Origin: Catellatospora paridis
Lineage (GTDB): Bacteria; Actinomycetota; Actinomycetes; Mycobacteriales; Micromonosporaceae
Direction of reading: 5' to 3'
Length of the DNA: 64,000 nt
Assembly (NCBI RefSeq): GCF_009720365.1
Contig: NZ_ML769317.1
Coordinates: 216,474 to 280,473 of the forward strand
In this document: piece by piece, positions 50,821 to 58,813 of the stretch
How positions within the stretch are numbered: position 1 is the stretch's first letter
Layout: the number at the start of each line of letters is the position of its first letter
The notes under the pieces: model-generated
Told to the model about the DNA's origin: nothing
The model's database searches: none
The model's input: the letters and a program-made list of their open reading frames with translations, nothing else
Made by a program: the position numbers and the translations under genes

Positions 50821-51690
50821 TCAGGCAGATGCCCGAGCGGCCGGGCCTGCGGCCGCCGCCGGGCGCACCGGCCGCAGCGCGTCGAGGGCGGCCGACGGGT
50901 CGTCGGCGAAGAACCGCAGTACGCGGACCTGCTCGCGCCGTCCCAGCGGGCGTACCGCGACGACGGGCTCGGCGAGTTCGACGATCAGGTTGGTCTGGCT
51001 GTTCGCGGACAGGGCCATGGTCTCGCCATCCATCTTGATCATGCCGGTCTCGTTGTAGTTGCGCTTGTGCTGCACCCCGGTGACCAGGCGGCGCGGGATC
51101 CGCAGGTCGAAGAACGCGCCGTAGCGCACGCGCAGCTCGTCAGCGGTCACGACGTGCGGGCGGGTGACGTAGCTGGCGATGACGGCCAGCGCGATCAGGA
51201 TGCCGTACGCGTCCAATGCCAGCACCACCGCGCGCAGCCCGACCGGGGCGTCCAGCGACCGCAGCAGGATCTCCACGGCGACCAGCTCGATCACGCAGGC
51301 GAACAGGAACCCGAACATGAGCACCGTCTGCTCGCGGTGGTACGACAGGGCCACCGCGCCGGGCGGCACCCCGTGCCGGCGACGGCCGACCCACAGCACC
51401 ATGCTGACCATGCCCTTGGCGTCGAAGCCCATGATCCGGCGCACCTTCTCCGGCACGATCTGCTCGTACGCGCCCCGCAGCGCCGCCCGTCGACCGGTGC
51501 CGTCGGAGCGCAGGGCGCGGTAGCGCTGCCCGAACACCAGCGCCTGCAGCAACAGCACCGCCAGCACGACCAGCTCGGCGCCGGCGAGGACCGGGCGCGG
51601 CACCGCGACGCCGGACACCAGCAGGACGGCGAGCACCACCTCCGCCGGCACCATCGCGAACAGGGTGGCCCGGGCGATCTTCAGCATCAT
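50821..51690 (-). CDS. Polytopic membrane protein of unknown function, coupled to MerR gene
   Basis: 289 residues with about four transmembrane helices: two at 8-55 ([40 protein letters not shown]) and two at 125-190 ([42 protein letters not shown]). A soluble PH-like C-terminal portion contains [34 protein letters not shown]. Its ATG overlaps the stop codon of the upstream MerR gene (ATGA), implying translational coupling. It may be the membrane target or effector of that regulator, for example a resistance or sensor protein. I do not recognise a named family. Confidence 0.8.
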   Translation of the reverse strand: MMLKIARATLFAMVPAEVVLAVLLVSGVAVPRPVLAGAELVVLAVLLLQALVFGQRYRALRSDGTGRRAALRGAYEQIVPEKVRRIMGFDAKGMVSMVLWVGRRRHGVPPGAVALSYHREQTVLMFGFLFACVIELVAVEILLRSLDAPVGLRAVVLALDAYGILIALAVIASYVTRPHVVTADELRVRYGAFFDLRIPRRLVTGVQHKRNYNETGMIKMDGETMALSANSQTNLIVELAEPVVAVRPLGRREQVRVLRFFADDPSAALDALRPVRPAAAAGPAARASA

Positions 51691-52439
51691 GTGCGTTCCT
51701 TCAAGGTCGTCACCATCAGGCGCAGCACCTCGGCCTGGGCGGGGGTAAGTTCAGAGGTCATCAGGTCCAGCCAGCGACCGGTCTCCGCCTCGTCGAGGCT
51801 GGCCACCATCGCCGCGGCCATCTCGGCGGGCAGGTGGGCCGCGAGGTCGGCGGCGAGCACCGCGACCCGCGGATCGGCCGGGTCCGCGCCGGCGATCGCG
51901 TCCATGCGTGCGGTGAGGGCGTGGCCCCGGGCCCGCGCATCCGGCCCGGCCAGCGGCGCGAACATCGCCATGATCTGTTCGCGGGCGGCCGGGTCGGCAC
52001 CGGTGTCGATCAGCGAGATCAGGTCGCGGTCGAGCGCGGCGAACGCCGAGCCTGCCGGATGGAGGTCGTGCAGCAGGTCCCCCAGGTCGGGGGCGACCGT
52101 GGTGTCGGGGTTGAGGTCGGCGTCGGCCAGCAGCGCCGCCAGCCGGGCCCGGCGGGCGGCGATGGCGTCCTGCTGGCGGGCCAGGTCGGCGTCCAGCTCG
52201 GTGAGCACCTCGCGCAGCTCGCGGCCCTGGTCGTCGGCGAGCACGTCGCGGATCTCGTCGAGGGACAGGCCGAGTTCGGCGAGCCGGCGGACCCGGGCGA
52301 GCAGGACCGCGTCGCGCACCCGGTACTCGCGGTAGCCGCCGGGGGTCCGCTCGGGCTCGGGCAGCAGCCCGAGGTGGTGGTAGTGCCGCACGGTCCGGGT
52401 GGTCACCCCGACCAGCGCGGCCAGCTCGCCGATTCGCAT
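51687..52439 (-). CDS. MerR-family transcriptional regulator
   Basis: 250 residues. The N-terminal winged helix MRIGELAALVGVTTRTVRHYHHLGLLPEPERTPGGYREYRVRDAVLLARVRRL and a dimerisation coiled coil to about 115 are typical. The C-terminal ~130 residues are helical (MAMFAPLAGPDARARGHAL and following) and resemble the TipA-like ligand-binding region of multidrug-sensing members. There are no metal-binding cysteines, so a small organic ligand is more likely than a metal. Its promoter has the long 19-bp spacer typical of MerR control, so it is probably autoregulated together with the coupled membrane-protein gene. Confidence 0.9.
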   Translation of the reverse strand: MRIGELAALVGVTTRTVRHYHHLGLLPEPERTPGGYREYRVRDAVLLARVRRLAELGLSLDEIRDVLADDQGRELREVLTELDADLARQQDAIAARRARLAALLADADLNPDTTVAPDLGDLLHDLHPAGSAFAALDRDLISLIDTGADPAAREQIMAMFAPLAGPDARARGHALTARMDAIAGADPADPRVAVLAADLAAHLPAEMAAAMVASLDEAETGRWLDLMTSELTPAQAEVLRLMVTTLKERT

Positions 52440-52445
52440 GCCCCT

Positions 52446-52476
52446 ATTAGAGACGTTGACGCTACGTCAAGGTCAA
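52446..52476 (-). promoter_or_regulatory. MerR-type promoter with 19-bp spacer and internal dyad
   Basis: On the minus strand: TTGACC (52471-52476), 19-bp spacer, TCTAAT (52446-52451). The spacer holds the palindrome TTGACG-N3-CGTCAA (52456-52470). A 19-bp spacer needing DNA distortion is diagnostic of MerR activation. Confidence 0.7.
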
Positions 52477-52607
52477 GTCGCCCGGCCCTGGTCCGGGCAT
52501 GATCCGCCCTCCGCTCACTTGACGAAGCGGGGGGCGTCGGACCGGCGGAGGCGGGCGCAGGCCGGCCAGGTCTCGCCGGTGCGGATCGCTGCGGGGCCGC
52601 CGACTGT

Positions 52608-53501
52608 TCAGCCTAGGCCCGTCCACGACGCGGCGGCCGCGGGCAGGCCGGCGATGTCGACGTCGACCGCCAGCAGCGCGCCGTCGACAGGCCCCGGCTC
52701 GGTGAGCCCGTAGTTGGCCGTCGTGATGAACAGCCGCCGCATGTCCGGGCCGCCCAGGCACACGCTGGTCGGCTGGGCCGCACCCAGCCGGATCTGGCGG
52801 TCGAGCGATCCGTCGGGCCGGTAGCGGCGTACGGCGTGGCCGCCCCACAGCGCCACCCACAGGTTGCCCGCCGCGTCGACGGTCATGCCGTCGGGGAAGC
52901 CGTCCGCGGCGGGCAACCGCAGGAACGGTGTCTGCTCCGACAGCTCGCCGGTGGCCGGGTCGACGGTGAACCGGTCGACGTGGCCCAGCGGCGTGTCCGC
53001 GAGGTACATCACCGTGCCGGTCGCGTCGAAGGCCGGGCCGTTGGTGATGGTCAGGCCGGTGACCGCCGGTTGCGTCGTGTGGTCGTGGCGGAACAGTGTG
53101 CCTGCGCCCGGTGTGGCGTCATAGGTCATGCTCCCGGCCCAGAACCGCCCGTGCGGGTCGGCGACCGCGTCGTTCATCCGCGCCGGGACGGGATTGCCGG
53201 ACTCCAGGTCGAGCAGCGGGCGGACCTGACCGTCGTCGAGCAGGGCCAGGCCGGTCCCGGCGGCGGCCAGCCACCGGCCCGGCCGCCCGGCCACCGGTGC
53301 CACCGCGCCCAGCGGCCGGTCCAGCCGGTACAGCTCGCGCAGCGGGCCGGGCGCGTCGCCGCCGGTCTCCAGCAGCCGCCCGGCGAGCAGGTCGACGAGC
53401 ACGAGACGGCCGTCGACCCAGCGGGCGCCCTCACCCAGTTCGAGGCGGTCCTCGCTCCACGTGATCGGTTCACCCAGCACGGTCTGCTCCTGTGTCGTCA
53501 T
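52608..53501 (-). CDS. SMP-30/gluconolactonase-family sugar lactonase
   Basis: 297 residues of the six-bladed propeller family. Metal ligands are in LGEGARWVDGRLVLVDL (Glu), ARMNDAVADPHGRFWAGSM (Asn) and DGFPDGMTVDAAGNLWVALWGG (Asp). It hydrolyses aldonolactones to aldonates. Its ATG overlaps the kinase stop codon by 4 bp (53498-53501), and it is the last gene of the seven-gene sugar acid operon. In this setting the substrate is likely D-galactono-lactone made by the dehydrogenase at the operon start (inference). Confidence 0.9.
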   Translation of the reverse strand: MTTQEQTVLGEPITWSEDRLELGEGARWVDGRLVLVDLLAGRLLETGGDAPGPLRELYRLDRPLGAVAPVAGRPGRWLAAAGTGLALLDDGQVRPLLDLESGNPVPARMNDAVADPHGRFWAGSMTYDATPGAGTLFRHDHTTQPAVTGLTITNGPAFDATGTVMYLADTPLGHVDRFTVDPATGELSEQTPFLRLPAADGFPDGMTVDAAGNLWVALWGGHAVRRYRPDGSLDRQIRLGAAQPTSVCLGGPDMRRLFITTANYGLTEPGPVDGALLAVDVDIAGLPAAAASWTGLG

Positions 53502-54436
53502 CGGATCGCGCTGCCGGGTTCGCGGTCGAGCATGGCCAGGTCGTCGCGGAACGGCAGCCCTTCCCAGTCGCCGCGGGTGGCGACCGCGAATGCGCCGACG
53601 GTGACGGCGCGGTCGAGCCGGGCCGCGGTGTCGACGCCGTCGAGCACGCCGGACAGCAGCCCCGCGACGAACGCGTCGCCCGCGCCGACGGTGTCGACCA
53701 CCGGCACGGACCTGGCGGGCCGGTGCAGCGTGCCGTGCTCGCCGTGGCTGGTGGCACCGCCCGCGCCGTGTTTGACGACCACTTCGCGTACGCCCGCTGC
53801 CAGCAGCGCGGCGACCGGGTCGGTGTCGTCGGTGAGCACCGCCAGCTCATCGTCGGATGCGACGACCAGGTCGAGGGAGCCCAGCAGCGGTCGCAGCGCG
53901 GCGGCGGCCCGCTGCGCCGACCACAGCCGGGTGCGGTGGTTGACGTCGAGGCAGACCAGGCTGCCCGCGGCCCGGGCGTGCCCGACCGCGTAACGCACCG
54001 CCGCGTAGGGGTCGTCGCCCAGTGCGCAGGTGATGCCGGTGACGTGCAGGATCCGCGGTGTGCGGTCGGCGGCGAAGGCGGGGTGCACATCGTCGGCGTT
54101 CAGCCGGGAGCCCGCCGAGCCGGTGCGGTGGTAGGTGACCCGGGTCAGGTCGCCGACCCGGGGCTCGAACAGGATCAGGCCGGTGGGCGCGTGCGGGTCG
54201 ACGCGCGCGAGGCCGATGTCGACGCCTTCGGCGCGCAGGCTGCGCCGGACGAGTTCGCCGGGCTCGTCGGCCCCGGTGACACCCAGCCAGCTCGCGCGGT
54301 GGCCGAGCCGGGCCAGCCCGATCGCGACGGTGGACTCGGATCCGGCGACCGACAGGTGCGCGGGGCCGCCCAGGCGCAGCGGCCCGGCCATCCGGAACGC
54401 GGCCATGGTCTCGCCGAGGGTGAGCACGTCGGTCAT
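53498..54436 (-). CDS. PfkB-family kinase, probable 2-keto-3-deoxy-galactonate/gluconate kinase
   Basis: 312 residues. The N terminus (TLGETMAAFRMAGPLRLGGPAHLSVAGSESTVAIGLARLG) matches KDG kinases of the ribokinase family. The second PfkB signature VDTVGAGDAFVAGLLSG carries the catalytic Asp. It phosphorylates 2-keto-3-deoxy-sugar acid to its 6-phosphate. It overlaps the aldolase gene upstream and the lactonase gene downstream by 4 bp each (ATGA). The step between dehydratase and aldolase fits exactly. It replaces the unrelated DgoK kinase of enterobacteria. Confidence 0.9.
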   Translation of the reverse strand: MTDVLTLGETMAAFRMAGPLRLGGPAHLSVAGSESTVAIGLARLGHRASWLGVTGADEPGELVRRSLRAEGVDIGLARVDPHAPTGLILFEPRVGDLTRVTYHRTGSAGSRLNADDVHPAFAADRTPRILHVTGITCALGDDPYAAVRYAVGHARAAGSLVCLDVNHRTRLWSAQRAAAALRPLLGSLDLVVASDDELAVLTDDTDPVAALLAAGVREVVVKHGAGGATSHGEHGTLHRPARSVPVVDTVGAGDAFVAGLLSGVLDGVDTAARLDRAVTVGAFAVATRGDWEGLPFRDDLAMLDREPGSAIR

Positions 54437-55053
54437 GCGGCCGCTCCGGCCAGGAACGCCGCGGCGCGCTCGCGCAGCGCGGCCAGGTCGCCGCCGCGCA
54501 CCGCGTCACCGAGCAGCGGCGAGCCGACCCCGACCGCGACGGCACCGGCCTGCAGGTACTGCGGGGCGAGGGCCGCGTCGACGCCGCCGACGGGCACGAA
54601 CGCGGTCTGCGGGAACGGGTCGCGCAGCGCCCGCAGGTAGCCGGGGCCGCCGATGGAGGCGGGGAACAGCTTGACCGCGGCCGCACCGGCGAGGGTGGCC
54701 TGCACGACTTCGCTGGGGGTCAGCGCCCCGGCGAGCACGGGCAGGCCGAGGCGGGCGGCTTCGGCCAGGCTCGGCGCGATGGCGGGGGTGACCAGGAACG
54801 TCGCGCCGGCGTCGGCGGCCTGGCGGGCGTCGTTCTCGGTGAGCACCGTGCCTGCGCCGAGCGCGAACGCGGGGCCGAGTGCGGCGCGGGCGCGGGCGAT
54901 GGTGTCCAGCGCCCCGGCCGCGGTGAGCGACACCTCGATCAGGTTGACGCCGCTGTCGGCGAGGGTGAGCACGCTATCGACGGCGGCCTGCGGGTCGGGG
55001 CCGCGCACGATCGCCAGCAGCCGGTGGGTGCGCAGGGTGTCGAGCAGGTTCAT
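54433..55053 (-). CDS. 2-dehydro-3-deoxy-phosphogluconate/galactonate aldolase
   Basis: 206 residues, the normal size of the KDPG/KDPGal aldolase family. The conserved catalytic Glu lies in NLIEVSLTAAGAL, the GAGTVL motif follows, and the Schiff-base lysine is in AAVKLFPAS, with VPVGGVD for phosphate binding. It cleaves KDPGal (or KDPG) to pyruvate and glyceraldehyde-3-phosphate. The ATG at 55053 overlaps the preceding epimerase-like gene by 4 bp. Confidence 0.92.
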   Translation of the reverse strand: MNLLDTLRTHRLLAIVRGPDPQAAVDSVLTLADSGVNLIEVSLTAAGALDTIARARAALGPAFALGAGTVLTENDARQAADAGATFLVTPAIAPSLAEAARLGLPVLAGALTPSEVVQATLAGAAAVKLFPASIGGPGYLRALRDPFPQTAFVPVGGVDAALAPQYLQAGAVAVGVGSPLLGDAVRGGDLAALRERAAAFLAGAAA

Positions 55054-56015
55054 GGGGTGGTGCCTCCGCGGCGGTGAGCGGTGATGGTGAGCCGCCAGCT
55101 GACCTGCCCGGATGCGGGCACGGTAGCGGCGTCGCCGGGGCGGGCCTCGGCCAGGTCGAAGACGGAGCCGAGCATCGGTTCGACGCCGATGCTGCGGTAG
55201 GGGCCGGGCTGCGGCCAGCCGCGCAGGTTGCGCCACAGGGCGGTGGAGCGGGGCTGGTCGTCGCAGTCCAGGTGCAGCGTGAGCCGGTCGGGTCCGTCGG
55301 TGACGTGCACGGTCGGGCAGTCGGTGAGGATCGCGCCGAGCGCGGTGCCGTCGTCGGGGCCGAGCTGGTCCAGGGCCAGCCCGGCCGGTGCGGGCCAGGA
55401 GCCTTCGCGCCAGGGAAGATCGTCGGGCCACGGCTCGGCCAGCAGCGCCGCGGCTTCCGGGTACAGCCTGGTGGTGGTGCGGTCAGGGGCGTCGAGGCGC
55501 GCGGCGGGGCTCAGGTCGAGCAGCGCGTGCGCGGCCCACAGGAAGCGGTAGCCGGGGTCGGCGGCCAGCGTGTAGTCCGCGATGATCGCGCCGGAGCGTT
55601 CGTGTACGCGCCGGGTCAGGGTAAAGGCGGGCCGGACGATCGTCATGGTGCCGTAGGGGTCGGTCGGCTCGCGCAGGTCTGCGGGAGCGCCGCTGCCTTC
55701 GTCGCCGTCCACGAGGCCACCGGGTCCGCCGCCGGCCACGAGACGGCCGGGTCCGTCGCCGAGGCTGACGTCGACCGGGTGTCGCTGCCAGGGGCGGGAC
55801 CAGAGGTCGCCGTGGTCGGGCAGGCCGCGGACCGTCGGCAGGCATTCCTCCAGGCCGCCCGCGTCGACGAAGTCGTCACCGGGGGCGACGGTGTCGCGGC
55901 TGGTGCCGGGCCGGTGCCACAGCCATTCGCGGCCGCCGCCGGACAGGCTGGTCCAGCGTCCGCCGTGGGCCGGGTCGAGCACGGCGCGCAGTGCGACGGG
56001 TGCGTCGGTCACCAT
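55050..56015 (-). CDS. Aldose 1-epimerase-like protein
   Basis: 321 residues from ATG (an in-frame GTG at 56012 gives the same protein less one residue). The beta-sandwich galactose-mutarotase fold is suggested by LDPAHGGRWTSLSGGGREWLWHRPG, FVDAGGLEECLPTVRG, and the late RSIGVEPMLGSVFDLAE. Catalysis would interconvert sugar anomers, supplying the right anomer to the dehydrogenase. The usual catalytic histidines are not clearly placed, so the function is less sure than the fold. It overlaps both neighbours by a few bases. Confidence 0.75.
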   Translation of the reverse strand: MVTDAPVALRAVLDPAHGGRWTSLSGGGREWLWHRPGTSRDTVAPGDDFVDAGGLEECLPTVRGLPDHGDLWSRPWQRHPVDVSLGDGPGRLVAGGGPGGLVDGDEGSGAPADLREPTDPYGTMTIVRPAFTLTRRVHERSGAIIADYTLAADPGYRFLWAAHALLDLSPAARLDAPDRTTTRLYPEAAALLAEPWPDDLPWREGSWPAPAGLALDQLGPDDGTALGAILTDCPTVHVTDGPDRLTLHLDCDDQPRSTALWRNLRGWPQPGPYRSIGVEPMLGSVFDLAEARPGDAATVPASGQVSWRLTITAHRRGGTTP

Positions 56016-57154
56016 TCGGCGAAGGACCCGTCGTCGTGCCGCCAGACCGGGTTGCGCCAGGCGTGGCCGGTCGCGTCGGCCTTGCGCACGGCGGCCTCGT
56101 CGACGGTGATGCCCAGGCCAGGGGCGTCCAGGCGGTTGATGTGCCCGTCGACGAACGCGAACGGGGCCGGGTCCACCAGATAGTCGAGCAGTTCGCTGCC
56201 CTGGTTGTAGTGGATGCCGATGCTCTGTTCCTGGATCAGGAAGTTCGGGGTGGCCAGCGCGACCTGCAGGCTCGCGGCCAGCGAGATCGGGCCCAGCGGG
56301 CAGTGCGGGGCCAGCACCGCGCCGTACGTCTCGGCCAGCGAGGCGATGCGGCGCACCTCGGAGATGCCGCCCGCGTGGGACAGGTCGGGCTGCACGACCG
56401 CGACGCCCGCCTGCAGCGGGGCGAGGAACTCGGCCCGGCCGTAGAGCCGCTCGCCGGTGGCGATCGGCACGGGGGAGCAGGTCACGATGTCCTGCAGGCG
56501 GTGGGCCAGGTCGGGCAGCACGGGCTCCTCGGCGAAGAACGGCCGCAGGGGCGCGATCTCGGGCAGGATGCGGCGTACGGCGGCGGCACCGGCCCGGCCG
56601 TGGAAGTCGACGGCGATGTCGCGGTGCTCGCCGAGGGCCTCGCGGGCGGCGGCGACCCGGCTGACGACGGCGTCGACCTCGGCGGAGGTCGGGATGGGCG
56701 ACAGCCGCCCGGAGGCGTTCATCTTGACCGCGGTCATTCCGGCGGCGGCCTGCGCGGCCGCCTGCTCGCCGATCTCGGACGGGTCGTCGCCGCCGATCCA
56801 GGCGTAGATGCGCACGCGGTCGCGGACGGGTCCGCCGAGCAGGGCGTGCACGGGTGCGCCGTACGCCTGTCCGGCGATGTCCCACAGGGCCTGGTCGAGC
56901 CCGGCCACGGCGCTGGACAGCACGGGGCCGCCGCGGTAAAAGCCGCCCTTGGTCATGATCTGCCAGTGGTGTTCGATACGCAGCGGGTCCTCGCCGATGA
57001 GGAGTTCGGCCAGCGTGTCGACGGCGGCGCGGACGACTTCGGCCCGTCCTTCGACGACGGGTTCGCCCCAGCCGACCAGCCCGTCGTCGGTCTGCACGCG
57101 GCAGAACAGCCACCGCGGCGCGACGAGGAAGGTCTCGATACGGTCGATCTTCAC
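56009..57154 (-). CDS. dgoD: Galactonate dehydratase-type enolase-superfamily enzyme
   Basis: 381 residues, almost the 382 of E. coli DgoD. The start GTG at 57154 overlaps the GntR stop codon (GTGA) and has AAGGA upstream. The mandelate-racemase-like domain has the metal and catalytic residues in AVDFHGRAG (Asp and His), FFAEEPVLPD, PIATGERLYG, APHCPLGPISLAAS (His) and LIQEQS. It would dehydrate D-galactonate to 2-keto-3-deoxygalactonate. Related dehydratases acting on other C6 aldonates have the same residues, so exact substrate rests on the neighbouring alpha-galactosidase and importer. Confidence 0.88.
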   Translation of the reverse strand: MKIDRIETFLVAPRWLFCRVQTDDGLVGWGEPVVEGRAEVVRAAVDTLAELLIGEDPLRIEHHWQIMTKGGFYRGGPVLSSAVAGLDQALWDIAGQAYGAPVHALLGGPVRDRVRIYAWIGGDDPSEIGEQAAAQAAAGMTAVKMNASGRLSPIPTSAEVDAVVSRVAAAREALGEHRDIAVDFHGRAGAAAVRRILPEIAPLRPFFAEEPVLPDLAHRLQDIVTCSPVPIATGERLYGRAEFLAPLQAGVAVVQPDLSHAGGISEVRRIASLAETYGAVLAPHCPLGPISLAASLQVALATPNFLIQEQSIGIHYNQGSELLDYLVDPAPFAFVDGHINRLDAPGLGITVDEAAVRKADATGHAWRNPVWRHDDGSFAEW

Positions 57155-57861
57155 CGGTTGTCCTTCTTCTTGCGGACGTGGTCCACGTCCTGTGCTGCCT
57201 TGTCGAGCAGGTCGCCCATGGCACGTTCGGCGGCCGCGGCGTCGCGGGCGCGGATGGCGGCCACCACCGCCTGGTGGCTGGGGACCGGGTCGTCGTGGTG
57301 CTGCGCGCCGTGCACGAGCTTGTCGCGTTCGGCCAGGCCGGTCTCCATGACGACCTTCATCCGTTCGAGCCACTCGTTGTGGGCGGCGTGCAGCAGCGCG
57401 CGGTGGAAGTTCAGGTCGGCGGCGACGGCGGCGGCCGGGTCGTCGTGGGCGGCGGCCATCTGGGCGAGCGCGTCGTCGAGCGCGGCCAGGTCGGTGTCGG
57501 TGGCGCGGGCGGCGGCGAGTTTCGCGGCGGCGGGCTCCATGATGGCGCGCACCTCGTGGAGCTGGTCGAGCAGTGAGGCGTCGGCGCCGCCGGCGAACTG
57601 CCAGCGGATGACGTCGGCGTCGAGCAGGTTCCAGGCGGCACGGGGGCGCACGAACGTGCCGCGTTTCGGGCGGGCGTCGACCAGGCCCTTGGCGGTGAGC
57701 ACCTTCAGCGCCTCACGCATCACGGTGAGGCTGATGTCGAGTTCGGCCTGCAACGCGGCGAGGTTGATCGTCGCGCCTTCGGCGATCTCGCCGGCGAGGA
57801 TCCGCCCGGCGATGATCTCGACGGTCTGCCCGTGGACGCCGCGTCCTGTGTACTGTCCCAA
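57151..57861 (-). CDS. GntR/FadR-family transcriptional regulator
   Basis: 236 residues, starting at TTG with AAGG upstream. The GntR winged helix is seen in GVHGQTVEIIAGRILAGEIAEGATINLAALQAELDISLTVMREALKVLTAKGLVDARPKRGTFVRP. The all-helical FCD ligand domain follows, with metal-binding residues in NFHRALLHAAHNE and SHQAVVAAI. This is the DgoR-like arrangement: a repressor released by galactonate or a related sugar acid. It sits second in the operon it probably controls. Likely binding sites are the AT-rich dyads at 58685-58714. Confidence 0.9.
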   Translation of the reverse strand: MGQYTGRGVHGQTVEIIAGRILAGEIAEGATINLAALQAELDISLTVMREALKVLTAKGLVDARPKRGTFVRPRAAWNLLDADVIRWQFAGGADASLLDQLHEVRAIMEPAAAKLAAARATDTDLAALDDALAQMAAAHDDPAAAVAADLNFHRALLHAAHNEWLERMKVVMETGLAERDKLVHGAQHHDDPVPSHQAVVAAIRARDAAAAERAMGDLLDKAAQDVDHVRKKKDNR

Positions 57862-57897
57862 TGCTTCGCGCCTTCTCGCTCGTCGGTGCCGGTCAGG

Positions 57898-58644
57898 TCA
57901 GGCCGAGGCCTTGGTCGCGGTCCAGCCGCCGTCGACCACCAGGCTGGTGCCGGTGACGAAGGCGGCGTCGGCGGAGGCGAGGAACGCTATCGTGGCGGCC
58001 ACCTCGTCGGGGGTGCCGAACCGCTTGGCGACAGTCTCGGCCACGCTGGCCCGCCTGTCCGCTTCGGACACGTCGTCCCACGCGGCAGTGAGGATCGGGC
58101 CGGGCAGCACGGTGTTGACGCGGATCTCGGGACCGTACTCGACGGCGAGCTGGCGGGCCAGGGCCACCAGGCCGCCCTTGGCGGCGGCGTAGGCGGGCCG
58201 TCCGGGCAGGCCGACCAGGGCGTGCACGGAGGAGACGACGACGACCGCGCCGCGCTCGGCGCGCAGGTCGGGAAGGCAGGCGCGCACGCCGAGGAAGGTG
58301 CCGGTGAGGCTGACGGCGAGCTGGTGGTCCCAGGACTGCCGGCTGGTCAGGTGGGCCGGGGTGACCTCGACGGCGTAGGCGTTGCTGACCAGGATGCCGA
58401 TCGGCCCGAACGCTGCGCGGACCGTGGCGGCCGCGGCGGTCCAGGCGGCCTCGTCGGAGACATCGACGGTCACGGACAGTGCGCGCCCCCCGGAGCGGTT
58501 GATCTCGTCGGCGAGCGTGCCCGTTTCGGCGATGTCGAGCAGGCCCATGGCGACGCCCTCGGCGGCGAGCCGGCGGGCGGTGGCCGCGCCGATGCCGCCG
58601 GCTGCCCCTGTGATCAGGGCACTCTTGCCGTTCAGGCCGCGCAT
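57898..58644 (-). CDS. Short-chain dehydrogenase, probable sugar 1-dehydrogenase
   Basis: 248 residues from the second ATG (GGGGAG 8 nt upstream); the ATG at 58659 lacks a site. Motifs are GAAGGIG at 13-19, DV at 61-62, S138/S139, Y152 and K156 (AYAAAKGG). The family includes galactose, glucose and fucose 1-dehydrogenases. As first gene of the operon containing a lactonase, dehydratase, kinase and aldolase, oxidation of galactose to the lactone is the consistent role (inference). The GntR gene follows after 36 bp. Confidence 0.85.
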   Translation of the reverse strand: MRGLNGKSALITGAAGGIGAATARRLAAEGVAMGLLDIAETGTLADEINRSGGRALSVTVDVSDEAAWTAAAATVRAAFGPIGILVSNAYAVEVTPAHLTSRQSWDHQLAVSLTGTFLGVRACLPDLRAERGAVVVVSSVHALVGLPGRPAYAAAKGGLVALARQLAVEYGPEIRVNTVLPGPILTAAWDDVSEADRRASVAETVAKRFGTPDEVAATIAFLASADAAFVTGTSLVVDGGWTATKASA

Positions 58645-58813
58645 AGACTGGCTCCCCATCTGCCGGAGTAGTGATCCCCACCAGAGATCTAATCATTAAT
58701 TACGAAGATATCTTGACAGCCGCCGGGCCGCGATGCAACCTGTTCGTCATACGGATTTACGTGATCGACATACGCACAGTCACCCCCCGCATCCCTCAGG
58801 AAGGATGTCCTCA
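58645..58813. promoter_or_regulatory. Divergent control region between sugar-acid operon and ABC/galactosidase operon
   Basis: This AT-rich island in a GC-rich genome contains three palindromes: AGATCT (58685-58690), TAAT-C-ATTA (58690-58698) and AAGATATCTT (58705-58714). Toward the importer, TTGACA at 58713-58718 is a consensus -35; 17 bp later CAACCT (58736-58741) is a weak -10. TAAT-N-ATTA and similar half-sites are common in FadR-family GntR operators. One repressor could silence both directions. Confidence 0.6.
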
